Below are positions 27,181 to 38,370 of a DNA stretch of 64,000 nucleotides, piece by piece. Each line of letters opens with the position of its first letter. Positions within the stretch are counted from its first letter, which is position 1. The DNA is taken from positions 1,701,501 to 1,765,500 of the forward strand of contig JAINUG010000132.1 in assembly GCA_029706075.1 (NCBI GenBank). Direction: 5' to 3'. The translations under genes and the position numbers were made by a program. Source of the stretch: Aldrovandia affinis (lineage: Eukaryota; Chordata; Actinopteri; Notacanthiformes; Halosauridae). The notes under the pieces are model-generated. The model was not told the DNA's origin, searched no databases, and was given only the letters and a program-made list of their open reading frames with translations.

Positions 27181-27888
27181 TAGGGGTGTGAATAATTGTG
27201 ACATTTTTCTTTTTGGGGAAAAATATGGCTTGTTAAAGACAATCTTTTTCACTTGTATTAGTTTAAAAGAATATAATTTTCCCATTTTTGAGGATACAAT
27301 ATAGTATTACCTGTATTGTATAGTGGGTACAGTGTTTCTTTTTAAAGCTTTATCAAGGGTTAAGCTGTTCCTTTCATGGCCAAATTTGACATGATAAGTC
27401 TGTGTTGCTGTCTTTTTGTTGAGGAAAATTAAAGTTGGGGAAGGGAAAGAGAGGGCCTATGAGATTCTGGGATTGTTCAGTCAGCAAATTTGAGCCTGTA
27501 ATTAATTCTCGCTGTGCTTTTTATTTTCCATAAGGTCACATTAATCCAGCAAATTCCTTCACTGCTCAAAGGGCAATGCACCCTGGTCACGGGCGACGTG
27601 AACAAGCAGATTGACACAAATAGCTTTGTGTGGCATTTAACCTCTGTGCTCACTGCAAGGCCAGAGGAGAAATGTACTGTGTGTGATCTTGGCAACGTGT
27701 GTGAAGCCAAGAGCACGTGATGGAGTGTGTTTTGTACTGGCTGCTCAGGGTCTCACAGGAATAAAAGGCTTAAATGACAGTGTTTTGGGCTCCAGGGAGG
27801 CTCAGTCTGGGTGCTCTCTGGGCTGGGCCCTATAAACACAGATCATAGGCTCTGGTATATGTAATTGTCTGACTATGACCAGGATCCA

Positions 27889-28108
27889 GTGGCCGTGTGG
27901 TGTAATGGTTAGGGAGCTGGGCTTGTAACTCAGAGGTAATTCCCAGGTGGGAGCACTGCTGTTGTACCCTTGAGCTAAAGGTACTTAACCTGAATTGCTT
28001 CAGTAAAATATCCAGCTGTATAAATGGATTGTATGTAAAGAAATGTAAACTGTAAGTTGCTCTGGATAAGAGTGTCTGCTAAACGCCTAAAATGTAAATG
28101 TAAGATGT
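27889..28108 (+). mobile_element. tRNA-derived SINE, family 'A' (copy 3), damaged B-box
   Basis: Same family as 10553 and 25093. A short deletion removes most of the B-box (CAGAGGTAATTCCC), so this copy would be a poor polymerase III template. GATCCA flanks it at 27883-27888 and 28109-28114. Confidence 0.85.
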
Positions 28109-28319
28109 GATCCACCGCAGTGGGACACAGCTGGCCTCACAAGGAGTAAGTCCGGTTAAATCAGTCAAGGTTCAGCTCTCTGCCACATTGGGTTGCTACC
28201 AATGGCGCATCAGGCATCCACTGACTAGCAGTTGTCATCAGTGACAGACATGCCCGTATAGCTCTCTCCTGTAGTACTGTGTGGCCTGTTGGTTGGATTT
28301 CAGACCAGGGAATTGGAGG

Positions 28320-28412
28320 AGTGAAAGCGTCACAGTTCCTTGCGAGGGTATGCGTGGCACGGCGGCGAATGGAGAGGCATAATTGGCAAATCCAAACAGG
28401 AGAGGAAAAAAA
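28320..28412 (+). mobile_element. SINE-tail-like fragment (family B tail)
   Basis: The stretch GAATGGAGAGGCATAATTGGC followed by an A/G-rich end matches the last part of the family B SINEs, but what precedes it (28180-28320) differs from the B body. It may be a divergent B copy or another SINE using the same tail. Confidence 0.4.
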
Positions 28413-29599
28413 CATGTTCACTTCCCTAGTTCTTTGCTTGAATCATGCGTCCTCTTTTGTTGCGTGGCCCCTGTTTGTGGACATCATTCTCAGAAGCCCC
28501 GCAGGTTGTGGCTGTCCATTGTCTGGGCTGAAAAGCTTTTTAAAATAAGAGGACTCCTCCAGGATCCCACACCTTCTCTCTCACACACATCACTAGAGGA
28601 AAGAGCTGCTTTCCACTGCCTCCCCCCATCGGTCTGACTGAGAGACCGGAACGTTCTGTGGCTTGGCTCCGGGGGCTTGATTCAGACAACACTGCAGCTT
28701 TAAGCATGTGCCAGGACAAAGATGAAAAGGAGAGAGCTCACTTGAAGTATTTCTCATGCCAGGGAGAAATTCACTCTGCATCTTTTAGGTGACGGATTGA
28801 TATGATTTTGCTAGCAACGTTTTTAATTTTGAGGAATGGGGGGAAAGGGTATTAGTAACGTGGTCTTCAATTTGATTCTGTAAAACAAGCAGGAAGGAGT
28901 GTAGTTTCTGCTATTCTCACAGGAAAATAAAGAAATACTGTTTTCGCTCAAGGGTACCCACGCTCAAAACAGAAATTTGTGTCATTGATGTTAATTACGG
29001 ACTATTGGAGGGCTGAGAGGAGTGGCGTTGACATTGGTCGGTGTGAATTACCTCCATGGCTGATGGGGTGCCTGTCTGTGTCACACAGGTATATAATATA
29101 TATTATATTATATATTATATTACACAGGTTATTGTCTCACCATGTAACCAGTCCCTTGTGTCCTCACAACACTGACCCAAGTTTGACCCATTTTGTGACT
29201 ATTGGGGGTATTGATGAATGAATTATTGATTTATGATTAATCTAAAAAGGAGTGCTTGACAGACTTTCTAGCAATCTTTACAGGCATTTATTTATTCTTC
29301 TTAAAAATAGACTGAGCGGGATTGTCCCATATTGGAGTGCCATTCTGTACGTCTCCTTTCAGAAGTGCGGGGACACTAATGCTTGGCGGTTGGGGAGAGA
29401 CTAGTGTCCAGTGGCTGTTATTGCTCCAAAAGTGTGTTGTGTGATGAATGCTGTTCCCTCAAATGGTGAGGGGGCCACATCCCCCCAGTCAACTACACTT
29501 ATGCCATTATCCATGCACAGATCCCCACAATAATCGTTTTGCAGTATATTTTTGAGAAAACCTGCTAATTCCAAAACCATTGCCAGCAGCCATAGCATC
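28413..29599. other. Intron, nothing recognised
   Basis: Only a TATATTATATTA tract at 29091-29122 stands out. Confidence 0.5.
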
Positions 29600-30160
29600 G
29601 TGTACCCTGCTTCTGCCGGGGTGCTTGATGGCAGGCTTGGTTAGTACTGAGCCTACGCAGGGGTTGGCTTGGTTAGTACTTGGATGAGAGACCTCCTGGG
29701 AAAACTAAGATGCTGATAGAATTGTGTTGGTGGGCCAGTAGGGGGTAATCTTCCCTTTGGACCAAATAAAAAAAGTTTAAAACCCAATGCCCCGGCGATT
29801 GCGACGTAAACAGTGCTGTAGGATATTCCGTCTTTCAGATTAAACCGAGGTTCTGACTCACTGTGGGGATGAATGATTCCACGGCACGTATTGCAAAGAG
29901 TAGGGGGTTCCACAGTGTGCAGGTCAAATTGCAAACATGGCTCTTTCAATCTGCCACATAATCATCCCCATGTTTAATTGGCTCAATAATCCCCTCCCTC
30001 TCCACCACAAGCTGATGTGTGGTGAGCATTCTGGCACAAAATGGCTGCCGTGCATCACCCAGGAGGGTGCTACACACTGGTGGTGGTTGAGGTGAGTCTC
30101 CCCCCTTCACTGTAAAGCCCTTTGGGTTCTTGAAAGGTGTTATATAAATGCAATTCATTG

Positions 30161-30161
<1 letters not shown>
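29600..30161 (+). mobile_element. 5S-rRNA-derived SINE (SINE3 type)
   Basis: The head at about 29656-29715 matches 5S rRNA, including GGTTAGTACTTGGATGAGAG and ACCTCCTGGGA, the internal promoter C-box region. A second, partial 5S-like piece precedes it (GGCTTGGTTAGTACT near 29635). The body contains TTCCGTCTTTCAGATTAAAC, AGCTGATGTGTGGTGAGCAT and the tail TGTTATATAAATGCAATTCA. It runs straight into an (ATT)n array. This layout is that of vertebrate SINE3-class elements. It is not a functional 5S gene, because the 5' third is missing. Confidence 0.82.

Positions 30162-30218
<57 letters not shown>
30162..30218. repeat. (ATT)n microsatellite, about 19 units
   Basis: Directly attached to the tail of the 5S-derived SINE, so it probably grew from that tail. 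Confidence 0.96.
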
Positions 30219-30219
<1 letters not shown>

Positions 30220-31436
30220 CATTATTACCATTGAACAGAAATCACTTTAATTGCAGTATCTGTCATACTTATGCAAGGGAAAGCCCGATCTGATTTTGTT
30301 ACATAAGAAGAAGTGTTCTTCGGTTGTATAAGCTCTTTCCTCTAACTTTCCACCTACATATGATTACTCACATTGTCTGCACTCCAGACCCCAAGTGTGC
30401 AGCACTGCTGCCTCTGGAATGAGTTCTCCGAAATCCACAGAGATGCAATATGTCTCCCATCCATTATTAATCTGTGATTAACCGATGTTCGGAAAACACC
30501 TCCCACACCCCGGGGAGTCTCCGATGACGTATTCACCTCTAAAATCTGTAACAAGGTTTTAAAATGATCCAATTTCCCCCTAATCTTCCCTCAGTTTGCC
30601 CAATACTGAAAACTCATCAAGGGGGAAAGTAAAGTATGAAAGTAAAAAGCTTTTTTTCTTCATAAATGAAACAATAAACCTCAAGAAAGGAAACAGTCGT
30701 TTAGCAACGCGGCTGTTTCTAGCTCTGCTGTCGATTGCAAATGGCCGACGCAGAAGAGGTTATCGGAGGGGTGTGAGTACTGTTCTGGCTCCGGCAGGGG
30801 CAGAGGCTGTCTGTAGGAGGACTGCGGTCCAGAGGGTGACATACCAATGTGTTCTGACAGGTTTTGCAAATGGCCCTTTCCCTTTAGGGCCACATCCACT
30901 GCGCTTTGTGCTTGTGTCCCAAAGACAGGCTAATGAGACGGTGTCAGCATTCCTCCCACAGCAGGAAGAGGAATCAGACCGCAGCTGCAGCAGTGGGGGG
31001 CTGATCACAGCCTGCAGGCCCACACTGGCGTCACATGGGCCGAGAGCGTGCGGTTAGGGCGCACTGGAAAACCTCCCCGCATATTATCGCCCACACTGTC
31101 GCCAAGCCAGAACAATGCAAGGGTGCCGAGAATTTATTAACACATGACTTGTGTCACGCCACAAAGATAGTCATCAGACGCAGCACATCGGAGCTTTGAA
31201 CTAATTTCACGCTCTCTGGAGGACATAAGTACGTGTTTGAATCAGGGATCCCGAACCAGACAGTTTCCCAATCGATTACCACACCTCAGATATAGATTTG
31301 AAGTGTGAACACAGAGGTAAAGCATTAAACATTCAGACAAAGGGCCTAAATATTCTTAGTAGGTTTGACTTAAAATGAGTCATTGTAATGTGAATTGTTG
31401 GGGCAGATATCAACATCATAGATATGTTTGATGATA
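30219..31436. other. Intron with a short duplicated patch and a GC-rich block
   Basis: 30325-30410 resembles 57396-57480 (ATATGATTACTCACATTGTC, TCCAGACCCCA). 30700-31060 is GC-rich with open frames on both strands but no domain. Confidence 0.5.
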
Positions 31437-31444
31437 CATATGGA

Positions 31445-32219
31445 CAGGGCCCGATGCTTATTTTGTGGTTGTCCAATCGGGCCACCACTAGTCAGTATTT
31501 GGTAGCCTGAATGGCCAAGATGGAAGCCCGAAAACTAACGTGTCGTACAACGCAAAATCATTAACACAAAGAATCAGTAAAAAACAAGACAAGCCATTTT
31601 AAATCAGAGACTTTATTGAAATTATATATTGAAATTGTTGGCATTATGTGACAGAGAACATATATGGATCAACTCTAGGCAGTGATAGGTAGGTAGCACC
31701 GGTGTCCGTTGATTAATCATGTTCGTGGTAAACTGAAAGCACAAAACTTGTTCGTTTTGTCGGGTTGTTCGAGTTTGAACAAAGTGTGGCGATTATTAAT
31801 TGCTCAAATTAATTGTGGTGTGGTGCTTCTCTCGCTGTTAGTTGTAACCTTGTTTGTTTTTTAGGTGAGATATGCCTAACGCTACGTTTAAATTAGCTTA
31901 TCGACAGTTCAAGAATTGTGCGTTCACCACGGCAGCCTGGAGCGTTGGAGCGACACAGCCAACACAGCAGCAGCAGAATAGCGATCGAGAGTTGATGGCT
32001 GTAAACCACAGACATGCGGGGAAATAGCGTTCCTAATGTGAATCTTTAACACTGTTCTTATTTATATTTCTGACATCTACGACCATACTAAAAAAACTAA
32101 ATGAGGGAAAGTGGTAGCCCGTCCCAGTGACCAGGCAGCACAGAATGGTAGCCCAAACTGCTCATTTGGGACTGATTGGTAGCCCCGGGCTACCAGGCTA
32201 CCTTTACTGTCAAGGCCTG
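31445..32219. mobile_element. Non-autonomous hAT-like element with 8-base target duplication
   Basis: The left end is CAGGGCCCGATG. The right end, reverse complemented, is CAGGCCTTGACAGTAAAGG; both start with the CAGG typical of hAT. The flanks are CATATGGA (31437-31444) and CATATGAA (32220-32227), 7 of 8 bases equal, the duplication length of hAT. Inside, a TTTTTTAG acceptor precedes an ATG at 31871. That reading, MPNATFKLAYRQFKNCAFTT and on, is open for about 50 codons. No transposase core is present. Confidence 0.78.
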
Positions 32220-32894
32220 CATATGAAGTCAGACATGTAGCCTGTGCCATAAACACTGAGTGTATAAGGAGATGCAGTGCTGTGTCTGAACTGTGATGAC
32301 TCTAATCAGTCAGATCAGCAGAGACTCTGAGACTCGCTGGAAGGGATTAGGAGGGCTGAAGGGGGAGAACAGCGCTATGTTCTGCACACAAACGCCTCCG
32401 ATTGTGTAAATACTTTGCTAATTGTTCTATAATTATTATTCTGCTTTGAATAATACTCAATTATTCAAATAATTCATACTTAATAATTGAACGACAATGA
32501 TTGTTCTGTTTTGTAATCATTTGGATTTTAAAAAGGCTACAATTATTTCATCTTCCCCTAAGCTGTTTTCACAATCAGATCTGTTTCTGCAATAAGTTCT
32601 CAGGAGAGATTTGTTTTAAGCCCTGAAACAAGATCACCTCAACTACTGCCAATCCTGAGTTTGATAGCAATGAGAAAACTGATCATAGACCAGCACATAC
32701 AAACATTTGCATGTCCTTTCTTAGGGATGTTTGTGGTAAGGCCTTGCATATCATGGATTAGGTGCGATATCAAAGTTGTATAAAAAGCCACAGTAGGCTG
32801 ACAGTTGAGATGTAAAACAGCATAGAAATATCAGATTTAGTGTTGCCCACAGTATAAAATATTTATCTTTTGCTCCTTAAACTAGCCAGCTGAA

Positions 32895-33510
32895 ATAGTG
32901 GAGTCCCACAGGGATCAGTGCTGGGACCTCTGATTTTCCTTATTTACATAAATGATCTTGATAGGGATGTTAGTAGCAAGAAATGTAAAGTTAAGCATGT
33001 ACAAAATACAAGTGTAAGACAGGAGTATTTTATGGCAGGAGACAAATTAGAATGTGTTGAATTTTTAAAAGACGAAAATAATTTTGGGAGTTGTAGTTGA
33101 TCAAAGTCTATCCGCATCTAAGCTGTAGCAGCTGAAAAAGGCCAATAGGATGCTGTATAGAAAAGGTATTGAGTATAAATCAAAGGAGGTTATATTGATG
33201 TTATAAAATGCCTTTGTCAAAGGGATTAACAAAGTGAACTAACAAAGATTTTTTAAGATGTGTTCAGTTAGCAGAACAAGAGGGCACAGGTGGAAATGAA
33301 TTAAAGGTAAATTCTGCACGGATATCATGATTTTATTTATTTTTTTGCAGAGAGTTGCATGGAACAGCTTGCCACATCATGTAGTGGAGGCAAAAGCACA
33401 TGGGGTATCAAGTCCAGGCTTGATTCTGGATATTCTTTAGACTAGGAAATCATGAGCCTACATGGACCAAAAAGCCTGTTCTTATCATTATGTATTCTTA
33501 TGTTTTTATT
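32895..33510 (+). mobile_element. CR1-like LINE relic with internal deletions
   Basis: GVPQGSVLGPLIFLIYINDL is encoded at about 32902-32961, the reverse-transcriptase motif just past the catalytic region. The middle is deleted. The sequence resumes at KKANRMLYRK and EYKSKEV equivalents (about 33135-33195) and ends near 33510 with TTCTTATG-type repeats, like the copy at 22072. It carries many breaks and is not functional. Confidence 0.8.
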
Positions 33511-33676
33511 TTATCAGATTTGACTATAACAATACGAGTTGGCTAACTGTTGGTGTCTTTGCTTGCTAGTTTAACTATACTGCTTGCTTACTTGTTTGCT
33601 AGTTGAGCCTGATAGTTAGCTAACCTTATAGTTTTCCACAGTGCATTGTGACTAGGTTGGTAATATTTTAATAATG

Positions 33677-33949
33677 TACATGTAACTGCCAAAATGAAGT
33701 AAACACTTGAGTAGATGAAGGGTTCTGCCGGTTTTGTTATGATGTGGGTGCATTGTCTTGGCATGGTTTAGATCCACTCAACCCCTGAGAAGGCAAGGTA
33801 AACGCCAACATATACAAAACCATTCTGAGTGATCACCTTCATTCTTTCATGAAGCATTCTTATTCTGAGTGAATGGTCTCTTCCAGGATGGCAATGCCCC
33901 CTCATTAAGTAAAAAAAGAGCATTTCCTTTATTTTGGCAGTTACCTGTA
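33677..33949. mobile_element. Tc1-type MITE with both ends
   Basis: The ends TACATGTAACTGCCAAAATG and (reverse complement) TACAGGTAACTGCCAAAATA are inverted and match the end of the element at 35876. Only 273 bases lie between them, with scraps of the same interior (CATTCTGAGTGATCACCTTC) and no coding part. Confidence 0.8.
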
Positions 33950-33960
33950 CTTTCTGCCAA

Positions 33961-34110
33961 TCTATTTTTTTTTAATTTTATTTAACCTTTATTTAACCAG
34001 GTAAAAGTCTCCTTTCTGTAAGGGAGACCTGACCAAAACAGCGGCAGACACGAGACAGAGTTGCAGACAGGACAGCACATACAACCTACAACAAAACATA
34101 AACTAAAGCA
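33961..34110. repeat. Dispersed fish repeat fragment (TTTATTTAACC type)
   Basis: TTTATTTAACCTTTATTTAA, CCAGG, then AGGGAGACCTGACCAAAACA is a common dispersed repeat end in fish genomes. No other copy in the window; family not assigned. Confidence 0.45.
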
Positions 34111-35040
34111 TAATCTCATAATGTACTTTCTGCCAGCAACTTCTTCTGTCTCAAACTCCTTGCTTGTGAGTAGGAGCAACTGCTGCCTGGCCTTCAGTGA
34201 CTGTGTTTTACAACATCAGCAGGAGCCCGCAGAGCCCCAGAGCCCCAGAGGAAGAGTGGCATGCCTCCTCGACCAGAGACAGGCCCAACAGGACACACTG
34301 AAACCCTGGTCACTGGAGCAGTTCAGGATGATCAGGGAAGGGTTTTGATCCTTCTGGTCTAGACTGATCCAGTGGAGTAATTCAAACTGATAACTGACTG
34401 GTATAAAAAAAAGAGGGGATTTAACATTGTCAATTCATCACGTTTTTTGTTGAGCCTTACAATTTTTTAGCATCTAATGATTCAAAATACCTGTATTTCT
34501 ATTTGATAAAAGGTTTCTGTTACATCTCCTTGTCAGTGTCTGCAGTTTTGCTATTGGCCTTTCTCACACTTATTGAGGGGCAATTGCAGTAGTGTGTTTG
34601 TGCTGCTGCTGAAAGGAGTATTGCTGTTCGCATGTTAGCATCCCTTGCTGTGAGCTCTTCAAAGCCAGTGAGCTGTGTGCTGAGGCCATGCATGTGATCC
34701 TATACATGAGAGCCAGGTCTCCCCTCAAGGTCTCTCTGTCTGTGAGTACATTGTTCCACTCTTTCTCTCTGCATGTCTAATCTGTAGTCAGAGTATTACT
34801 GGAACTGCGACACTCTGCAATTCCTTCCAATCCAGACAGCAGCTGGCCCGCATGCCACTTACACCTCTAAATGAGAGACGAAACATCATGGAAAATTAAC
34901 CTTACTTTTCGCAGCCATATCATATTGTTGGAACTGCATTTGCACTGCCTTCACACTTGTTAAATTAATTTAGCTGTCTTCTTCCTCTCTCCCACAATTC
35001 TCACAGCAATTCTCACCTCTTCTTCAGCTCTGTAGGAGTG

Positions 35041-35082
<42 letters not shown>

Positions 35083-35875
35083 CTGTGTGTGTGTGGGGTT
35101 GTCTTGAAGTTATAAGAATAAGTAATATCAGTCTGATGGAAAGCAGTGAGCATAATTCAACAATTGCATGAACTATGTACAGTTTAGTAAGAATATGTTT
35201 ACACTATATTATTTAAAGATCAAATGTTTTATGTTGGAAAGTGGAAGACAATGATAAACAGCAGACAGGAAAGAAAATGGCTCTGTCTTGTCAGCAGAGA
35301 CGAATTAATCTTCTTGAGCTGGTTGCTTATGCAGTTAGATATTTCCAGCACTTCAATATATTATTCGAGAAGGTTCCATAAATACAATGTTGCTCATAGG
35401 AAGCGAGACAGACAGGAGAGGTCAACAGAGACTCATTGCATCGGTGAAGGCAGTCACGTCGCGCTGATGTGGTATTGGTATTCTGGTATTGATGGCTGAG
35501 AGTTACAGCATAGGCTGCTGGGTAAGGAACTTCACCTTAATTACTGCCAGGAAAATGCAGCTGTTTCAACAGAATGTGGAAGATGGAAAATTATCATTGT
35601 AACTACGCCTGATAAGGTTGGATTTTAACTGCCGATAGTTTTCTTTAAATAATAATAATACCTATGGTGTTACTGCTGGGGCAATGTCAGGGGTTCACCT
35701 CACATATGGTATGTTCTTCACACGCAATTCTGTACAGGTCTTATAATAGGTGCACTGTGGTGGTAATCAGTCATTAATCTGAGTGCTTCTCCTCTGAACA
35801 CAGCTCATCCCAAAGTGTCACTGGATGTCAGTTATTTAAAGTAATTTCATTTTATAAAATATATTCATGCATATA
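34111..35875. other. Intron, nothing recognised apart from (GT)n
   Basis: Unique-looking sequence; the open frames here show no domain. Confidence 0.5.
35040..35094. repeat. (GT)n microsatellite
   Basis: About 25 GT units with a GCCTGTGTG interruption near 35081. Confidence 0.95.
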
Positions 35876-36420
35876 TACAGGTAACTGCCAATAAAAAGGA
35901 AACACCAACATAAAGTGTCTCAATAGGGCGTGGGGCCACCACAAACCACCAGAACAGCTTCAGTGCACCAAGGCTTCGATTCTACAAGTGTCTGGAACAC
36001 TATTGAATGGATGCAACACCATTCTTCCACGAAAAATTACATCATTTGGTGTTTTGATGATGATGATGATGATGGTGGAAAACACTGTCTCACGTGCTGC
36101 TCCAGAATCTCTCATGAGTATTCAATTGGGTTGAGATGTGGTGACTGAGAAGGCCATGGCATATGGTTTACATCATTTTCATGCTCATCAAACCATTCAG
36201 TGACCACTAATGCCCTGTGGATGGGGCATTGTTATCCTGGAAGGGACCACTCCCATCACGATAGAAATGCTTCACCATAGGATGAAGGTGATCACTCAGA
36301 ATGGCTTTGTGTTTATTGCTGTTTACCTTGAATGGTTGAATGGACCTAGACTATGCCAGGAAAATGCACCCACATTATAACAGTCACCGGAACTCTTCAT
36401 TCACTCAATTCTTTCCTTCT
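35876..36420 (-). mobile_element. Tc1-like relic, partner of 6912-7370
   Basis: It begins with the end repeat TACAGGTAACTGCCAATAAA and then shares long blocks with 6912-7370 (CCACCAGAACAGCTTCA, GATGCAACACCATTCTTCC, CCATGGCATATGGTTTACAT). A (GAT)n expansion sits at about 36056-36075. The right end is missing. Confidence 0.75.
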
Positions 36421-37084
36421 TGGCACTTCCCTGTTTATATATATATATATCTATATATGTATTGTCTTACTTAGGGAAAAGCCCATTTTAAGGGCTAAGT
36501 GAGCATGAATGACAGAGGGCAGAGAACAGAACAGCTGGCCGTAGGTCAGATGATGTTACTGAAGCAGCAGTGTCTTCCTGTGGATGGGTGTGTTTTTGGG
36601 GAAAGCGTAAATCATAATGGCGGCCTTTCCATATGTGGCGCGTAGAGAGGAGTGTGTGCAGGGGGAGGAGGCAGGAGGGAGGGGGGCAGAACAGAGTCAC
36701 TGCCACCACTCTGGGGTCAGTGATCCATGCAATCTTTATATGGACTCTGGGAATTACACCTGAGGCTAAAATGTTACCTCCCCAATGCCCATGAGAGTGC
36801 TACTGTACACTTTGTACATCCATCAGCCTGGAGCAACCGCTGTGCAGAGCCACTTATTACAGCACTAATCTTAACATAAATCTGATCTTAATATAGCGAT
36901 TGGTCAATCTGCAGTGCCTCCTGTAACGCCGGTTTAGTTTTTAACATGGATTTGTCATCCTTGCTGGGATGCCCTTTCTTCCCCAGAGTGCACATGAGGC
37001 CATCTGGGTAATTATGGCATTTGTAAATGGTGCAGAAGAGCATTTGTCACAAATAGGAGTCAGGCCAGGCCCAGACCCCATTTA

Positions 37085-37800
37085 TCTACATTTACATTTG
37101 ACATTTTAAACATTTAGCAGACGCCCATATCCAGATGCGCATTAACTTACAAGATGTGCATTATTACACGGTAAGGACAATCATAGTTTGCGCAAGAGAT
37201 CAGTGCAGTAATACAGCGATAGACATTGTTGTTGGCAGCTGCGTACCATACCTGTAACACTGGGAAGGAAAAGGTTCGTGTTTTTTTGTTCTTTTTATTT
37301 TTGAGGAGTAAACAAGTATAGGCATATACAAAAAGTATTGAACAAGTAGGCAGTGGTGATGACAATTGGCTAGATGTACAGAATTCAGTGGTAGTGGAGT
37401 CTGAAAAGGTGGGTTTTGAGTCTCTTGCGGAAGATCGCAAGTGATTCCACGGTCCTGACCGATTGCGGAAGATCATTCCACCAGCGAGGGGTCAGGACAG
37501 AGAAGAGACGAGACCGCGAGGAGCGGCTGCCGGGCGCCCGGAGGGAAGGGACGGTCAGTTTGCCTGAGGAGACAGAGCGGAGGGGTCTGGCTGGGGTGTA
37601 GGGTGTGATGAGTGTCTGGAGGTAAGGGGGAGCAGTTCCTCTAGCAGCTTGATAAGCCAGCACCAGCGATTTGAATCTGATGCGTGCTGCGATGTATCTC
37701 AAACAATCAACACATTCGGTCCAGTCCCGGCCTGTACACGAGCAAAGCTGTATTAGCTGCACGGAGTGAGCAAATTCCCAGGAGCCTGTGCTGTTCTCAG
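37085..37800 (-). mobile_element. 5'-truncated L2-like LINE, reverse-transcriptase C-terminus and 3' UTR
   Basis: On the minus strand an open frame (37385-37810) reads FKSLVLAYQAARGTAPPYLQ, then LTVPSLRAPGSRSSRSRLF, then PRWWNDLPQSVRTVESLAIF, and ends KRLKTHLFRLHYH. This is the well-known C-terminus of L2/Maui-type reverse transcriptase, and it ends at a natural stop. The 3' UTR continues to 37085 and closes with GCGTCTGCTAAATG and AAATGT units, the motif also found at the ends of the family A SINEs. The endonuclease and most of the polymerase are absent. Only the last 120 or so residues remain open, which suggests a fairly recent insertion. Confidence 0.85.
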
Positions 37801-37829
37801 AGACACACAACGTATTACATTACATTACG

Positions 37830-38370
37830 CCGTGACCCGCAACGCACACAAAATAAACACTACGAGGACAAGGAAATCCAGCGAAAAACGCCCTGCGAAG
37901 GGACGCGATAAAGGTCCGGTCTTCACAGCCTTTCTGCTCGCGAGCAACCTCAGCTTGCTCTGGCGTTGAGGCGTCGCCAGCTGTTTTGTATTCCGCTGCG
38001 CGTTCCGGAGCCGAGCGCTGGCTGGCCCAGCTCGCTCCCACCTCCCTGTGAACGTCCTCTGCACTGCAGAGAGCTGATAAATTGGAGTAAAGCTGTCTCA
38101 TTTCTCTTCGCGTTCAGTGGCTGTCCCAGGGCTTCTCGGGATTGAGGCGAAATGGCCATTCCGGGGCGACAGGCAGTGAGGTGTAGGACAGAACGTGTTT
38201 CATTTAATAACTGCTCCCTGTGAAAGTGCCAGAGGAATATATTTCTCCTTTGAAAAGTGGAGCAGAGTGCAGTGGACAGTTGTTGAGTAAAATATCCGCG
38301 TTATCGCTGAACGGCAGTGAGAGCCGCAATGGCGGCGCCCGGCAGTGAGAGCCGTAATGGCGGCGCCCGG
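37830..38370. promoter_or_regulatory. CpG-rich patch with tandem ATGGCGGC motif
   Basis: Unlike the AT-rich intron around it, this stretch is GC-rich with many CpGs. A 28-base unit occurs twice head to tail at 38312-38339 and 38340-38367 with a single C/T difference. Each unit carries ATGGCGGC (38329-38336 and 38357-38364), the core of the YY1 consensus. A third ATGGCGGC lies near 36618. Part of the patch borders the L2-like LINE end, so it may be old LINE sequence. Alternatively it is a CpG island or alternative promoter about 0.65 kb upstream of the exon. Function is inference only. Confidence 0.35.

Larger units (their letters stand above)
26134..27382 (+). mobile_element. Tc1-like transposon relic, split by a SINE
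   Basis: Left end sequence (TTTGATAAAGATGAGC, AACAATACAGGTAATA) is mirrored at 27290-27360 (TACCTGTATTGTAT, CTTTATCAAGGGT). The plus strand has QDNDPKH at 26801-26821 and PDLNP at 26872-26886 from a Tc1-like transposase, with stops between. A family B SINE is inserted at 26345-26692. A SINE-type tail with (AAT)n is present at 27077-27180. Confidence 0.82.

Noticed and set aside
29656-29715. Possible 5S rRNA gene
   Set aside because: Only the 3' half of 5S is present and a SINE3-type body follows, so it is a SINE head.
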